Shown: piece after piece, positions 1-8,097 of the stretch
Position numbering within the stretch: the stretch's first letter is position 1
Layout: each line of letters begins with the position of its first letter
From: Shinella kummerowiae
Lineage (GTDB): Bacteria; Pseudomonadota; Alphaproteobacteria; Rhizobiales; Rhizobiaceae
Direction of reading: 5' to 3'
Length of the DNA stretch: 64,000 nt
Assembly: GCF_009827055.1 (NCBI RefSeq)
Contig: NZ_WUMK01000016.1
Span: 1 to 64,000, forward strand
Notes under the pieces: model-generated
What the model saw: the letters and a program-made list of their open reading frames with translations, nothing else
Database searches by the model: none
Told to the model about the DNA's origin: nothing
Translations under genes and position numbers: made by a program

Positions 1-273
1 CGCGCTGTCGCAGACGGTGAAGATGAAATCCATCTGCGGCGCGCCGGGTTCTGCGAACACGTCCCAGCTCTTCGATGAGAAGCCCGTCGATGGATAGCCC
101 AACGCTTCCAGTTCTTTCAGGGCATGCGGATTGACTTCGCCCTTCGGCTGGCTGCCGGCGGAGAAGGCTTTAAATCGTCCGCCACCTTCCTTGTTGAGAA
201 TGGCTTCGGCAAGAATAGAACGAGCGGAATTGCCCGTGCAGAGGAACAGCACGTTATAGGTCCTATCGGTCAT
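1..273 (-). CDS. arsC: Arsenate reductase ArsC, low-molecular-weight phosphatase type (3' part cut by window edge)
   Basis: This gene encodes a cytoplasmic arsenate reductase that would convert arsenate to arsenite. The 91 visible residues start [19 protein letters not shown] and carry the LMW-phosphatase P-loop C-x5-R (CTGNSAR) close to the N-terminus, as in the thioredoxin/glutaredoxin-linked ArsC family. The reading frame is still open at base 1, so the C-terminal third, with the resolving cysteines, lies outside the window. It follows arsN2 by 15 bases on the same strand and is the third gene of an arsR-arsN2-arsC operon. An LMW protein tyrosine phosphatase is the alternative, but the arsR/arsN2 context makes arsenate the likely substrate. 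Confidence 0.87.
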   Translation of the reverse strand, partial: MTDRTYNVLFLCTGNSARSILAEAILNKEGGGRFKAFSAGSQPKGEVNPHALKELEALGYPSTGFSSKSWDVFAEPGAPQMDFIFTVCDSA

Positions 274-288
274 GGTCGTGGTCCGTGG

Positions 289-729
289 TTAGGTCGGCGG
301 CCGGGTAAGCCTCATGATGGTCGCTGACGATGGGCAGATGGAGGAAAGCTGGCGGGTCGCCAGCACTGCTGCGGGAACGATGTCCCGTTGGACTTCAGAA
401 AATCCGATGCGCGTGAAGAACGGTGCTGCATTCGTCGTGGCAAGGAAGACGTCGCCGGCATGGTCGAGACCCGCCACCGCCCGCTCGACCAAAACGCTGC
501 CCAGTCCTTGCCCCCGATGATCGGGAAGCACGACAACCGAACGGAGGAGAAAGTCGTCACCGCAGCGCTCGACACCGAGGAAACCGATAGCCCGGCCATC
601 CGATGACTGCGCCCTGAAGAAGGTGCGACCGTGATCCTCGATGTCATCAGTTGGCAAATGCGCTTCCGTCAAGGCTGCCTTGAGGCCAGCGTCGTTGCCA
701 TCAATTTGCTCCAACCTGATCGCGCTCAT
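289..729 (-). CDS. arsN2: Arsenic-resistance GNAT N-acetyltransferase (ArsN2-like)
   Basis: This is a small GNAT acetyltransferase of 146 residues. The acetyl-CoA loop is visible in VVVLPDHRGQGLGSVLVERA (R/Q-x-x-G-x-G/A form), followed by the AAPFFTRIGF segment common in this subfamily. The ATG at 729 is chosen because it overlaps the arsR stop as ATGA (726-729), which implies translational coupling; the open frame runs further upstream only inside arsR. ArsN-type enzymes are linked to resistance to arsenical compounds by acetylation. The substrate is inferred here from the operon context alone. Confidence 0.82.
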   Translation of the reverse strand: MSAIRLEQIDGNDAGLKAALTEAHLPTDDIEDHGRTFFRAQSSDGRAIGFLGVERCGDDFLLRSVVVLPDHRGQGLGSVLVERAVAGLDHAGDVFLATTNAAPFFTRIGFSEVQRDIVPAAVLATRQLSSICPSSATIMRLTRPPT

Positions 730-1079
730 GACAGCTTCGCCTCGGGGGCGCAGCAAGGCGTCAACTCGGCGATGAGCGGAGCGCAAAGCTCTGTCGATCC
801 GCCGCAGCAGTCCTTCAGGAGGAACAGCGTCAATTCCCTCAGGCCGTTGAGGTCTGCCCGGTAGATGATCGACCGGCTCTGCCGCTCGCTCGTCACCAAG
901 CCTGCCCGCGAAAGCGTTGCGAGATGCGCCGACATGGTGTTTTGCGGCACATCGATGAGGCGGGCCAGCTCACCGGCCGGGATGCCGTCAGGCTCGTGCC
1001 GCACAAGAAGCCGGAAGGTCTCCAGTCGCGTGGTCTGTGCCAAGGCGCCGAGCGCCGCGATCGCCGTGATATTATCCAT
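726..1079 (-). CDS. arsR: ArsR-family metalloregulatory repressor
   Basis: This is a 117-residue winged-helix repressor that would release DNA on binding arsenite or antimonite. The recognition-helix region is about residues 44-62 (VPQNTMSAHLATLSRAGLV). Candidate As(III) ligands sit near the C-terminus: Cys91, Cys92 and Cys99 (DCCGGSTELC), with a second pair at Cys109-110. This resembles the C-terminal three-cysteine site of Acidithiobacillus-type ArsR rather than the classical helix-4 CVC site, which is absent. It is the first gene of the ars operon, and a palindrome covers its own promoter, so autoregulation is expected. Confidence 0.9.
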   Translation of the reverse strand: MDNITAIAALGALAQTTRLETFRLLVRHEPDGIPAGELARLIDVPQNTMSAHLATLSRAGLVTSERQSRSIIYRADLNGLRELTLFLLKDCCGGSTELCAPLIAELTPCCAPEAKLS

Positions 1080-1113
1080 ATATCCAGAATAGCAGATATG
1101 TTGAGATTGTCAA
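1080..1113 (-). promoter_or_regulatory. Promoter and overlapping operator of the ars operon
   Basis: On the minus strand TTGACA (1113-1108) and TATTCT (1091-1086) are 16 bases apart and form a convincing -35/-10 pair. A dyad with arms ATATC (1080-1084) and GATAT (1095-1099) overlaps the -10 box and is a natural ArsR operator. Transcription would start about seven bases after the -10 box, at or next to the arsR ATG (1079), so the message could be leaderless or nearly so. Confidence 0.6.
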
Positions 1114-1417
1114 TTGGAGACGACTACTGACATCGCGTAGGGCTAATCCGTGCTTGGCCCTATAGACGCCTGAGCAGCAGGATGGCCGCTTCTCGAGATT
1201 TGATCGCGAGAGCAGACTGTCAGCAACCGGCCCCATACCGGACATTCGAGAGCAAGTGGTTGGCCGGGTTCGAAAATTTAATGCGAATGTAGCCAATGAA
1301 TGACGGGGTCGGCGGTTCGAATCCCGTCAACTGCTTCATAGAATTCAAAGGTGAGATCAGTTCTGGCATTATCGTTGAATATCCTCGTAATTCTGCAGGA
1401 CTGATCTCACCAGGGGA
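1114..1417. other. Intergenic region with a tRNA-like T-arm scrap
   Basis: No convincing gene is seen. At 1305-1337 the sequence contains GGTTCGAATCCCGTCAA, which looks like the T-arm and 3' side of a tRNA, but no cloverleaf or acceptor stem can be built around it. A similar scrap lies at 14528-14559. Both may be relics of integration at tRNA 3' ends. Confidence 0.3.
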
Positions 1418-2185
1418 TTAGAGCCTGTAGCCGCCACTCGCTTCGATAACCTGGCCGGTCACCCACCGGCCTTCATCCGAGGCCAGGAAGGCCACCACCG
1501 CGGCGATGTCCGACGGTTCGCCGAAGCGGCCAAGGGCGGTATCTGTTTCTATGGCGGTCACCATTTCGGCGCTTTCGCGGACAGCCGCGTTCATATCGGT
1601 TCGCGTCCAGCCCGGCGCAACGGCATTCGCCGTGATGCCACGGGGACCCAGTTCAATGGCGAGCGAATGCGTGAAGACGTTGATGCTTCCCTTGGCCATC
1701 GAATATATAGACGCCCTCGGCGAGGGTCGTGTGGCGAAACCGGAAGACACGTTTACCACCCGTCCGCCATCGCTCAGGCGGCTGAGTGCGCTCTGAACGA
1801 CGAAAAAGGGTGCACGGACGAAGACGTTGAACATGGCGTCAAAGCTTTCAGGCGTCGCATTGTCCAGACCGCCAAAACCGCTACCGCCGGCATTGTTCAC
1901 GACGATGTCCAGCGTTTTGCTGCCGTTGCGGCTTTCAAGTTCGGCATCAAGCGCCTCGAACAACGGCGCAATCGAGCCCGCGTCCAGCAATTCAGCTTTC
2001 AGCGCGAAGGCGCTGCCGCCGGCTTTTTCGATCTCGGCGACGGCCTCGTCGGCACCGGTCTTGCTGGAGTTGTAAGTCAGTGCGACGGTCGCGCCGTCGG
2101 CGGCGAGACGCTCTGCGATAGCGCGACCGATGCCCCGTGACCCTCCCGTCACGAGAGCCGTTTTTCCATTGAGAGACTGCGACAT
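1418..2185 (-). CDS. Short-chain dehydrogenase/reductase
   Basis: This is a classical SDR of 255 residues, a cytoplasmic NAD(P)(H)-dependent oxidoreductase. It has the cofactor motif TGGSRGIG near residue 12, the NNAG structural motif near residue 97, the active-site Y-x3-K in YSMAKG, and the C-terminal ASGGYRL ending common to this branch. The ATG at 2185 follows a weak purine-rich stretch. It is on the same strand as the oxidoreductase and LysR genes to its right. The substrate is unknown; some close relatives are annotated as 3-oxoacyl-ACP reductases, but nothing nearby points to fatty-acid synthesis. Confidence 0.85.
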   Translation of the reverse strand: MSQSLNGKTALVTGGSRGIGRAIAERLAADGATVALTYNSSKTGADEAVAEIEKAGGSAFALKAELLDAGSIAPLFEALDAELESRNGSKTLDIVVNNAGGSGFGGLDNATPESFDAMFNVFVRAPFFVVQSALSRLSDGGRVVNVSSGFATRPSPRASIYSMAKGSINVFTHSLAIELGPRGITANAVAPGWTRTDMNAAVRESAEMVTAIETDTALGRFGEPSDIAAVVAFLASDEGRWVTGQVIEASGGYRL

Positions 2186-2248
2186 AGAATTTTCCTCCGT
2201 TAGCCGAAATGTGATTTCAGTGATTTGCGGACGAGCTGGCGCGCGGGT

Positions 2249-2947
2249 TCACGCGATCCGTTCGCGTGTGATCGGGCCCGGATTGGCTTCGACGACCGCG
2301 AGCGCCAAGCGGATCAGGTCAGCGTCGCCGCCATATTCATTGTCTGCGATGTGATGCAAAAGCACGCCGACCTGTTCGAGCTGCCGGGCGCCCTTGAGAT
2401 TACCGGCGTTGACGGGCTTGAAGCCCGCGTCGGCAATGAGGCCCCGCGTTACGTCGCCAGCGGCACTGTCGTCGGTTGCGTAGAAGACGTTGGCCTGCAC
2501 AGGCGCCGCAGCCCACGCCGCCGCTTCAAGCGACGGAGCCGCTATCAGGTTGAAGCCCTTGACGATGCGCGCCTTCGGCAAGCGCCGCTGCAGGTCTTCC
2601 GAAGTCGAGCTGTCGCGCATGAACTCCAGATCGTGGAAGTGCACGAAATCGGCGGTAACGCCGAGCGGGTTCATGGTCTCGATCACGACCTTGCCGTCGA
2701 GCGCGTCGCCGACCTGGCTCACGATCGCCTCGACCCGTGGCCAGTAAATCGAGAAAAGTACGACTTCACCGAACTCCGCCGCCTCGCGGATCGTGCCGAG
2801 CCGAGCCTTGTCCCCCAGTTCCGTAAGCAGAGGTTCGATCTTCCGGTCCTCACCATCCGTGGCGATGACGAGTTCATGACCTGCGGCTGCCCAGGCGCGG
2901 GCCAAACGACTACCGATATTCCCGGCGCTCAAAATTCCGATCTTCAT
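2249..2947 (-). CDS. NADP-binding oxidoreductase of the F420_oxidored fold (copy 1)
   Basis: This is a 232-residue Rossmann protein starting MKIGILSAGNIGSRLARAW, which matches the small NADPH-dependent F420-reductase-like family. The usual first glycine of the dinucleotide fingerprint is a serine here (S-A-G-N-I-G). Rhizobia are not known to make F420, so the real substrate is open; several relatives act on or sense oxidised cofactors and quinones. A related copy is at 4659-5456, and each copy is followed on its upstream side by a nearly identical LysR gene, so the pair looks duplicated. Confidence 0.75.
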   Translation of the reverse strand: MKIGILSAGNIGSRLARAWAAAGHELVIATDGEDRKIEPLLTELGDKARLGTIREAAEFGEVVLFSIYWPRVEAIVSQVGDALDGKVVIETMNPLGVTADFVHFHDLEFMRDSSTSEDLQRRLPKARIVKGFNLIAAPSLEAAAWAAAPVQANVFYATDDSAAGDVTRGLIADAGFKPVNAGNLKGARQLEQVGVLLHHIADNEYGGDADLIRLALAVVEANPGPITRERIA

Positions 2948-3134
2948 TAGATATCCTATTCACTTCAACGTTCGCGCTTCCTCTCGGAGCGGTTCGGTTG
3001 GAAGGTAGGATATCGCTCAGGAATAGATTAGATGCCCGACGAACCTCAGTCTGTTGTTCGTGCGAGCAACAATGTTGAACCGACGCTCACTCGCCGGGAT
3101 GGCCTTGCGCCCAACTCCGGCCTTCGGCGAGCCC

Positions 3135-4046
3135 TCACTGTAGGTTGGTGTCACTACCATCCCCGAAAGCATCACGGCAAAGATCAACGAAGCCACGTAC
3201 CTTCGGATCCATGTAGCGCGTGGAGGCAAAAACAGCGTGAACCGGCATCGGTATGCTTGCCCAACCGGGCAAAACCCTCACCAAGCTTCCCTCCGCTACA
3301 TATGGTTCAGCCATGAACCGCGGAAGCTGCGCCACCCCCAAGCCGGAGACGGTCAGGTTCTTGGCGGCCACGATGTTATCGAGCGCGCAGCGTGGCGCCT
3401 GCGAGACCTTCTCTATTGCTTGGCCATTCACAAGGTTCCAGCTTGCGCGGCCGCTGGACGTTTTCATAATCAAGTCGTGGCGCTTCAAATCGTCGACGAT
3501 CCGGAGCGCCGGAGCTTCCTTCAGATATCGAGGCGCGGCATAGAGACCGTAGGTTATTTCTCCAAGCTTGCGGGCCGACAGATCAGAATCTTGCAAGGTG
3601 CCGATGCGGATCGCGACATCGATCCCCTCATGAATGATATCGATGAACCGAATTGAGTATATCGCTTCCACCGTGACCTTCGGCCACTTGGACAAATAGG
3701 CGGCGATCCAATTGTCGACGCGTGTTGTGCCGAACTCTGGTGTCGCTGTGATCTTAAGACGGCCCTTGGGCTCCTGCCTCTGCTGAGCGACTGCGGCTTG
3801 GGCCGCCTCTGCGGCGGCGAGGATCGAAGAGGCGCGTTCGAAATAGTCTCTTCCGACTTCCGTCACGCTGAGGCGGCGCGTCGACCTGTTCAGCAGCCTC
3901 GCGCCGAGCTTTTCCTCGATCCGCTGCACGATGCGGCTCACCCGAGCCTTGTCAGTCTCAAGGCGATCGGCCGCAGCGGTAAAGGACTCCTCCGTCACCA
4001 CTGCGACGAAGACCTGCATTTCGGAAAAGCCGATTGTTGATGTCAT
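3135..4046 (-). CDS. LysR-family transcriptional regulator (copy 1)
   Basis: This is a LysR regulator of 303 residues when started at MTSTIGFSEMQ (4046). An upstream in-frame ATG would add twelve residues without homology to its twin. The N-terminal helix-turn-helix spans about residues 18-62 (SFTAAADRLETDKARVSRIV), and an effector-binding domain follows from residue 90. It is roughly 70 percent identical by eye to the LysR at 5782-6690. LysR proteins of this CrgA-like branch usually control adjacent oxidoreductases; here the neighbours are the F420-fold genes. It is not divergent from them, so the control arrangement is unclear. Confidence 0.85.
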   Translation of the reverse strand: MTSTIGFSEMQVFVAVVTEESFTAAADRLETDKARVSRIVQRIEEKLGARLLNRSTRRLSVTEVGRDYFERASSILAAAEAAQAAVAQQRQEPKGRLKITATPEFGTTRVDNWIAAYLSKWPKVTVEAIYSIRFIDIIHEGIDVAIRIGTLQDSDLSARKLGEITYGLYAAPRYLKEAPALRIVDDLKRHDLIMKTSSGRASWNLVNGQAIEKVSQAPRCALDNIVAAKNLTVSGLGVAQLPRFMAEPYVAEGSLVRVLPGWASIPMPVHAVFASTRYMDPKVRGFVDLCRDAFGDGSDTNLQ

Positions 4047-4190
4047 AGACAACATTCTGTCACGCGTCGCTTGAACCATCAATCAGCGCGAGCCCCATAT
4101 CTCCGACATTAATGAGCTAAGCTCGGATGCGCTGTTGTCATGGAAACAACAATAGAATTGGCCGATTTTGCTCGGCGCATATTCCAGCAT

Positions 4191-4562
4191 TTAATCGCGG
4201 GCCGTAGTTTCGATAGCATCGACGCGGTCAGGGTAAAACGCGAGGTATCCCTTAATCATCAGCATGTGGTCGAAAGTATCCTCGTAAGACCAGGCGACAT
4301 CCCTGGCGGCGCCACCTCGCGCGCTGAAATAGCTGGCGTCGCCCTTGTAGGGGCAGTGGGTGCTGGTGTCGCTGCGGCTGAGTTCATCCATCGTCACGTC
4401 AGCGCGCGGGATGTAGTAGACCGGATTGAGGCTCGCCTCTTTGAGGATGAGGGCGTCACGGCTGTCGGCGAGGACGGACTCATCCAGCTTGACGACAACC
4501 CTCTCGCCCGCAGGAGCGATGGTGATCGGATGATCGGGACCTGGCTTTCTTCCACCTTGCAT
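4191..4562 (-). CDS. DUF427 domain protein
   Basis: This gene encodes a 123-residue single-domain protein from MQGGRKPGPDHPITI. It has the DUF427 signature: an early G-x-x-V-V segment, a central YYIPRADV, then THCPYKGDASYF and the conserved AWSYEDTFDHM-type segment. The family is a small cytoplasmic beta-rich fold of unknown biochemical role, common in soil bacteria. The ATG at 4562 is preferred; a longer open frame upstream lacks family similarity. It lies between the two oxidoreductase/LysR pairs on the same strand and may be co-transcribed with the oxidoreductase at 4659, 96 bases upstream. Confidence 0.8.
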   Translation of the reverse strand: MQGGRKPGPDHPITIAPAGERVVVKLDESVLADSRDALILKEASLNPVYYIPRADVTMDELSRSDTSTHCPYKGDASYFSARGGAARDVAWSYEDTFDHMLMIKGYLAFYPDRVDAIETTARD

Positions 4563-4658
4563 GTCGTATTCCTTTGTGTTGCTCGCGCCGGGCCGGCAGC
4601 GGTCGGGGCCTCTCTCAACCGACATCCGGACGCCCTTGGAGGGGCGTCCGGCAGGAGG

Positions 4659-5456
4659 TCAATTCGCGACGGTCGCGGCGCTTGCCTGGGCCATGAAGAG
4701 GTCGACGTGGACCTGCGGCATGCCCTCGAACGTGCCGCCGATCGGCGACGGGCGCTTTGCCTCGTCGATCAAGCGCCGAGCATCTTCGCGCGACACGGGC
4801 GTGCCGGGCTGCGTGTAGGCGCGCTCGGCTTCTGGCCCCGTCGCCTGCAGGTCTACCTTCGGAGCATAGGCCCAGAAGTAGATCGGCGTGCTCGGTTCGA
4901 TGCGCCAGCTGTCAGCGAGCGAACCAGCGTCGATGGAATCGAAGCCGATCTTGTCGAAGAACTCGGTCACCGCCTGCTTCGCGCCGGCGTCGTCACCCGC
5001 GATCGGCAGCGTCGTGCGGTTCGCCGAACCATTCGGCGTCGCGTTGGCCTTCATGTGGAGCCAGCTGAGGTTGTGAAAGCCCTTGACGACCTTCGCCCCC
5101 GGCAGACGCCGCTGGATCAGCTCACTGGAAGTCAGCTCGGCCTTGTCGAGGACGTCATTGTTACCGAATGCGGGATAGTAGTTCGTCTGGTCGAGTACGA
5201 CCTTGCCCGCGAACTTGTCGGCGGGCAGCTGCTCGGTGGCGGCGATCGGGATCGAGAGCGTGACGACGTCACCCGCCGCGATGGCCTCCTCGGTGGTGCC
5301 GGCGCTCGCCAGCGGACCAAGCTCCTCGATCAGGTCGTTGATGGTGTCCGCGCCGCGGGAGTTGCTGATCACCACCTTGTAGCCAGCTGCGGTCGCGAGG
5401 CGCGCGACTGCCTTACCGACGAGGCCGGAGCCAATGATTCCGATTGTTTGTGTCAT
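4659..5456 (-). CDS. NADP-binding oxidoreductase of the F420_oxidored fold (copy 2)
   Basis: This is a 265-residue Rossmann protein beginning MTQTIGIIGSGLVGKAVARLA, with an intact G-x-G-x-x-G fingerprint. It shares with copy 1 (2249-2947) the segment around 'KVVKGFHNLSW' / 'RIVKGFNLIAA' and the overall order of motifs, but is longer at the C-terminus. It probably binds NADP(H); the second substrate is unknown. It lies downstream of the LysR gene at 5782 on the same strand and upstream of DUF427, so LysR copy 2 is its likeliest regulator. Confidence 0.78.
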   Translation of the reverse strand: MTQTIGIIGSGLVGKAVARLATAAGYKVVISNSRGADTINDLIEELGPLASAGTTEEAIAAGDVVTLSIPIAATEQLPADKFAGKVVLDQTNYYPAFGNNDVLDKAELTSSELIQRRLPGAKVVKGFHNLSWLHMKANATPNGSANRTTLPIAGDDAGAKQAVTEFFDKIGFDSIDAGSLADSWRIEPSTPIYFWAYAPKVDLQATGPEAERAYTQPGTPVSREDARRLIDEAKRPSPIGGTFEGMPQVHVDLFMAQASAATVAN

Positions 5457-5781
5457 GTACGATGTCTTTCTTCATAAGGGCGGTAGCCGCCGACGGGATC
5501 AATGCGGCCGCACTGTCCCGCGCGCCCTTCGACGGCGAGCGCTCCAGCAAGCGACACGAGCGAAGTTATGAATCTGATCGAGGAGTTAACAGTCGCGCCG
5601 CGGGCAACACACTGTTGTCCCTCGGACCGACAATAAATCACCAGCCGTGCAGGCACACTCACTCCGAGAACCACAAGGTCGCTCGAAAGGTAAGCGTGAT
5701 GACCAGATCGCTAGAGACCCGGTGACAATCGAACGGCTTCACGCCGGTTAGAATGTAACGCATTGGGCGCAGCAGATCGTC
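5457..5781. other. Intergenic region, no gene seen
   Basis: Between the oxidoreductase start at 5456 and the LysR stop at 5782 there is no open frame with a ribosome-binding site or recognisable similarity. It must hold the promoter of the 5456 gene, but no clear hexamers were identified. Confidence 0.4.
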
Positions 5782-6690
5782 TCAACTGAAGCCTTCGACA
5801 GCACTCCTGAAGCCATCGCGGCAGACGTCGACAAACCCCCGCACCTTCGGATCCATATAGCGCGTCGAAGCAAAGACGGCGTGGACCGGGACTGGGATAC
5901 GCGCCCAACCCGGCAGGATCCTAGCAAGGCCGCCTTCCGCTACATGCGGCTCGGCCATGTATCTTGGAAGCTGCACGATTCCTAGACTCGACAGCGCCAG
6001 GTTCCTGGCGGCCATGGTGTTATCGAGGGCGCACCGTGGTGCGTGCCACACCTTCTCCGTCTTTTCACCATTCACCAAGGTCCAGCCCGGACGGCCGTGC
6101 GGCGCATGCATGATCAGGTCGTGCCGCTTCAGATCATCAACCTTGCGGATAGACGCTGCACTCCTCAGATAATCGGGGGAAGCATACAAGCCGTAGGTCA
6201 ACTCTCCCAGCCTGCGGGCCGAAAGCTCCGAGTCATCCAACGGACCGATGCGAATCGCCACATCGACACCTTCATGAATGATATCGACGAGACGGTTCGT
6301 GTACTCCGTTTCGACGGTGACCTTCGGCCACTTGCGCAAGAATTCAGCGATCCAGCCATCGACCCGCATCGTTCCAAATTCAGCCCCAGCCGTAACTTTC
6401 AAGCGGCCCTTCGGTTCTTGAGTCCGTTGCGCCACTGCGGCTTCGGCGGCTTCAGCAGCCGCCAGGATCGATGAGGCGCGTTCGAAATAATCGCGCCCGA
6501 CTTCCGTCACGCTTAGATGCCGGGTCGACCGATTCAAAAGCCGTGCGCCGAGCTTCTCTTCCATTCGCCGCACGACGCGGCTCACCCGCGCCTTATCCGT
6601 TTCGAGGCGTTCCGCTGCGGCTGTGAAAGACCCTTCAGTCACCACTGCGATGAAGGCCTGCATCTCTAAAAAATCTATTGTTGCTGTCAT
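5782..6690 (-). CDS. LysR-family transcriptional regulator (copy 2)
   Basis: This is a 302-residue LysR regulator starting MTATIDFLEMQAFIAVVTEG. The helix-turn-helix is about residues 18-62 (SFTAAAERLETDKARVSRVV) and the periplasmic-binding-like effector domain is residues 90-295. It is close to the LysR at 3135-4046 over the full length, including identical stretches such as HAVFASTRYMDPKVRGFVD, so the two are recent paralogues. The upstream region 6691-6987 (297 bases) has no gene and should hold its promoter. Confidence 0.87.
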   Translation of the reverse strand: MTATIDFLEMQAFIAVVTEGSFTAAAERLETDKARVSRVVRRMEEKLGARLLNRSTRHLSVTEVGRDYFERASSILAAAEAAEAAVAQRTQEPKGRLKVTAGAEFGTMRVDGWIAEFLRKWPKVTVETEYTNRLVDIIHEGVDVAIRIGPLDDSELSARRLGELTYGLYASPDYLRSAASIRKVDDLKRHDLIMHAPHGRPGWTLVNGEKTEKVWHAPRCALDNTMAARNLALSSLGIVQLPRYMAEPHVAEGGLARILPGWARIPVPVHAVFASTRYMDPKVRGFVDVCRDGFRSAVEGFS

Positions 6691-6987
6691 AGCAACAGTC
6701 TGAAACCATTGACGGAATTGTCAATCCTTAAACAACCAAAATCGCATCCATTGGACACGACCGGGTTAAGACTTGCATGGCTTTAAAACGTGAGTGTCTT
6801 CAAACGACAGATCGTTTAGTTCGGATTTTTCAGTAGTTTAACATGATGGCGGAGAGGCCGAAGGTTCGATGCCGTTCAAGAGCTCATCGTCGAAGCAATG
6901 GCGTCTTCGTGCATCGGAGTGCGTTAGCAGGCGTGGCGGGTGATCCCGCAACCGCATGTAACCAGGCCTCCGAAATCCGGATGGTGG

Positions 6988-7614
6988 TCAGCGGAGCAGC
7001 CCGTCAACGTCGAAATCTTCCCAGCCCCGAAGCCCGGTTGCGGGTTCGTCGATAACGCCCGCAGCCTTACGCGACCGCTTTTCCTTTTTCGCTAACCGCA
7101 CAAGCTTCGCCTGGTACGCCGCATTTTCTCTCTTCTCAGCCTTTGCCTCGGCATCTTCGACCCGCCATTCGTCGACAGCCCCGCGATCGAGGAGATCCAC
7201 AACGATATCTGGATCGAAGACATGGAAAGTAATCTGTCGAGCTCGTCCTGCTAGCCTGACGGTTCTGGTCCCGGCGCTTGGAAGGCGGCCGTCGGCAAGC
7301 CAACGATGCCGCTCGCTTGCCTTCATTCCAAGAATGTCCTGAATCTCGCGCGGAATGACGGGCAGCCTCGGTGCGTCTGCCATCACCTTGGAGACAACCG
7401 ACACTGCGGCGTTGAAGGCAGCTCTTTCATCAATCGGCATCGCAAGAATCAGGTCGACGCCTTCGAACGAGATCGCTTTCTTGGACGTTTTCGGTAGTCG
7501 GGCCTGGATTTCCTGCAGGATACCTTTGGCTCGGATTGAAGACCCCAAGGTGGCATCGGCCGTCAAGGTCCAGGTCCTGAGGAGTTCGTTGTCGTTCTTC
7601 TGTGATTTCGGCAT
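6988..7614 (-). CDS. Hypothetical protein with a possible HTH-like centre and a basic C-terminus
   Basis: This 208-residue protein starts MPKSQKNDNELLRTWTL and is not confidently assigned to a family. It is soluble, with no signal peptide or membrane segment. The centre (about residues 90-125, PREIQDILGMKASERHRWLADG) resembles a helix-turn-helix, and the last third is very rich in Lys, Arg and Glu with coiled-coil character (residues 150-185). Codon usage looks normal for the window. It stands alone, with no operon partner, and a DNA-associated role is only a guess. Confidence 0.6.
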   Translation of the reverse strand: MPKSQKNDNELLRTWTLTADATLGSSIRAKGILQEIQARLPKTSKKAISFEGVDLILAMPIDERAAFNAAVSVVSKVMADAPRLPVIPREIQDILGMKASERHRWLADGRLPSAGTRTVRLAGRARQITFHVFDPDIVVDLLDRGAVDEWRVEDAEAKAEKRENAAYQAKLVRLAKKEKRSRKAAGVIDEPATGLRGWEDFDVDGLLR

Positions 7615-7801
7615 AGGAGCTAAATGGTGCCGGTGTCGCGCGTGATCAATGAACTTCTATGTAAGGCATGAGTCCATCGCCAATATTCGGTAAAGCCCGC
7701 AGACCCGAGGAACTTTCTGTGGTGAGCGAAGTTAGCAGGCTCCACCCCCTGAACGGAGAGAACTTCATGGTCACCATGGTCGGCAACGAAGGCAACATCG
7801 A

Positions 7802-7957
7802 GAGCTTGTCGATCATATCAGCGATTGCGGCGATACGGAGGGATGACCGCTCGATTTCACTCATTGCCTCGACGGCCTGAACGACAACCGCGCTCGCTTT
7901 CTCTATCTTTTCGTTTGCATGCCTTGCGGCAGCCGATACGTCGGTGGCGAGCTGGCT
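7802..7957 (-). pseudogene. Methyl-accepting chemotaxis protein remnant
   Basis: The minus-strand frame reads SQLATDVSAAARHANEKIE and then AVEAMSEIERSSLRIAAIAD, which resembles the start of an MCP signalling domain just before the conserved hairpin. The hairpin tip (the E-IAFQTNLLALNA region) is missing and the frame then runs into unrelated sequence. No start, transmembrane or sensor part exists. It is a short decayed fragment in the 480-base gap between neighbouring genes; the rest of 7615-8097 shows nothing recognisable. Confidence 0.45.
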
Positions 7958-8097
7958 GCCATGGCGGGCGACGGAAACAATCTCGTTCCTGCCGCAACAA
8001 TCGCTTCGACGACTTTCTTCTTTTTGTTGAGGTCGTCCGAGCCGGCACGGCGGCAATTATCAACGTGGGTCACGGGAGCGCAACTTAACCAACAAGG

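Noticed and set aside
1305-1337. A tRNA gene
   Set aside because: Only a T-arm-like piece is present. No acceptor, D-arm or anticodon stem can be formed with the flanking bases.
3017-3229. 70-codon minus-strand frame with a signal-peptide-like start
   Set aside because: It overlaps the 3' end of the LysR gene at 3135, has no clear ribosome-binding site and no similarity.
4140-5477. 445-codon open frame on the plus strand
   Set aside because: It lies exactly antisense to the DUF427 gene and the F420-fold oxidoreductase, which have clear family motifs. Its composition (Arg/Val/Asp rich) is the usual mirror of a GC-rich gene.
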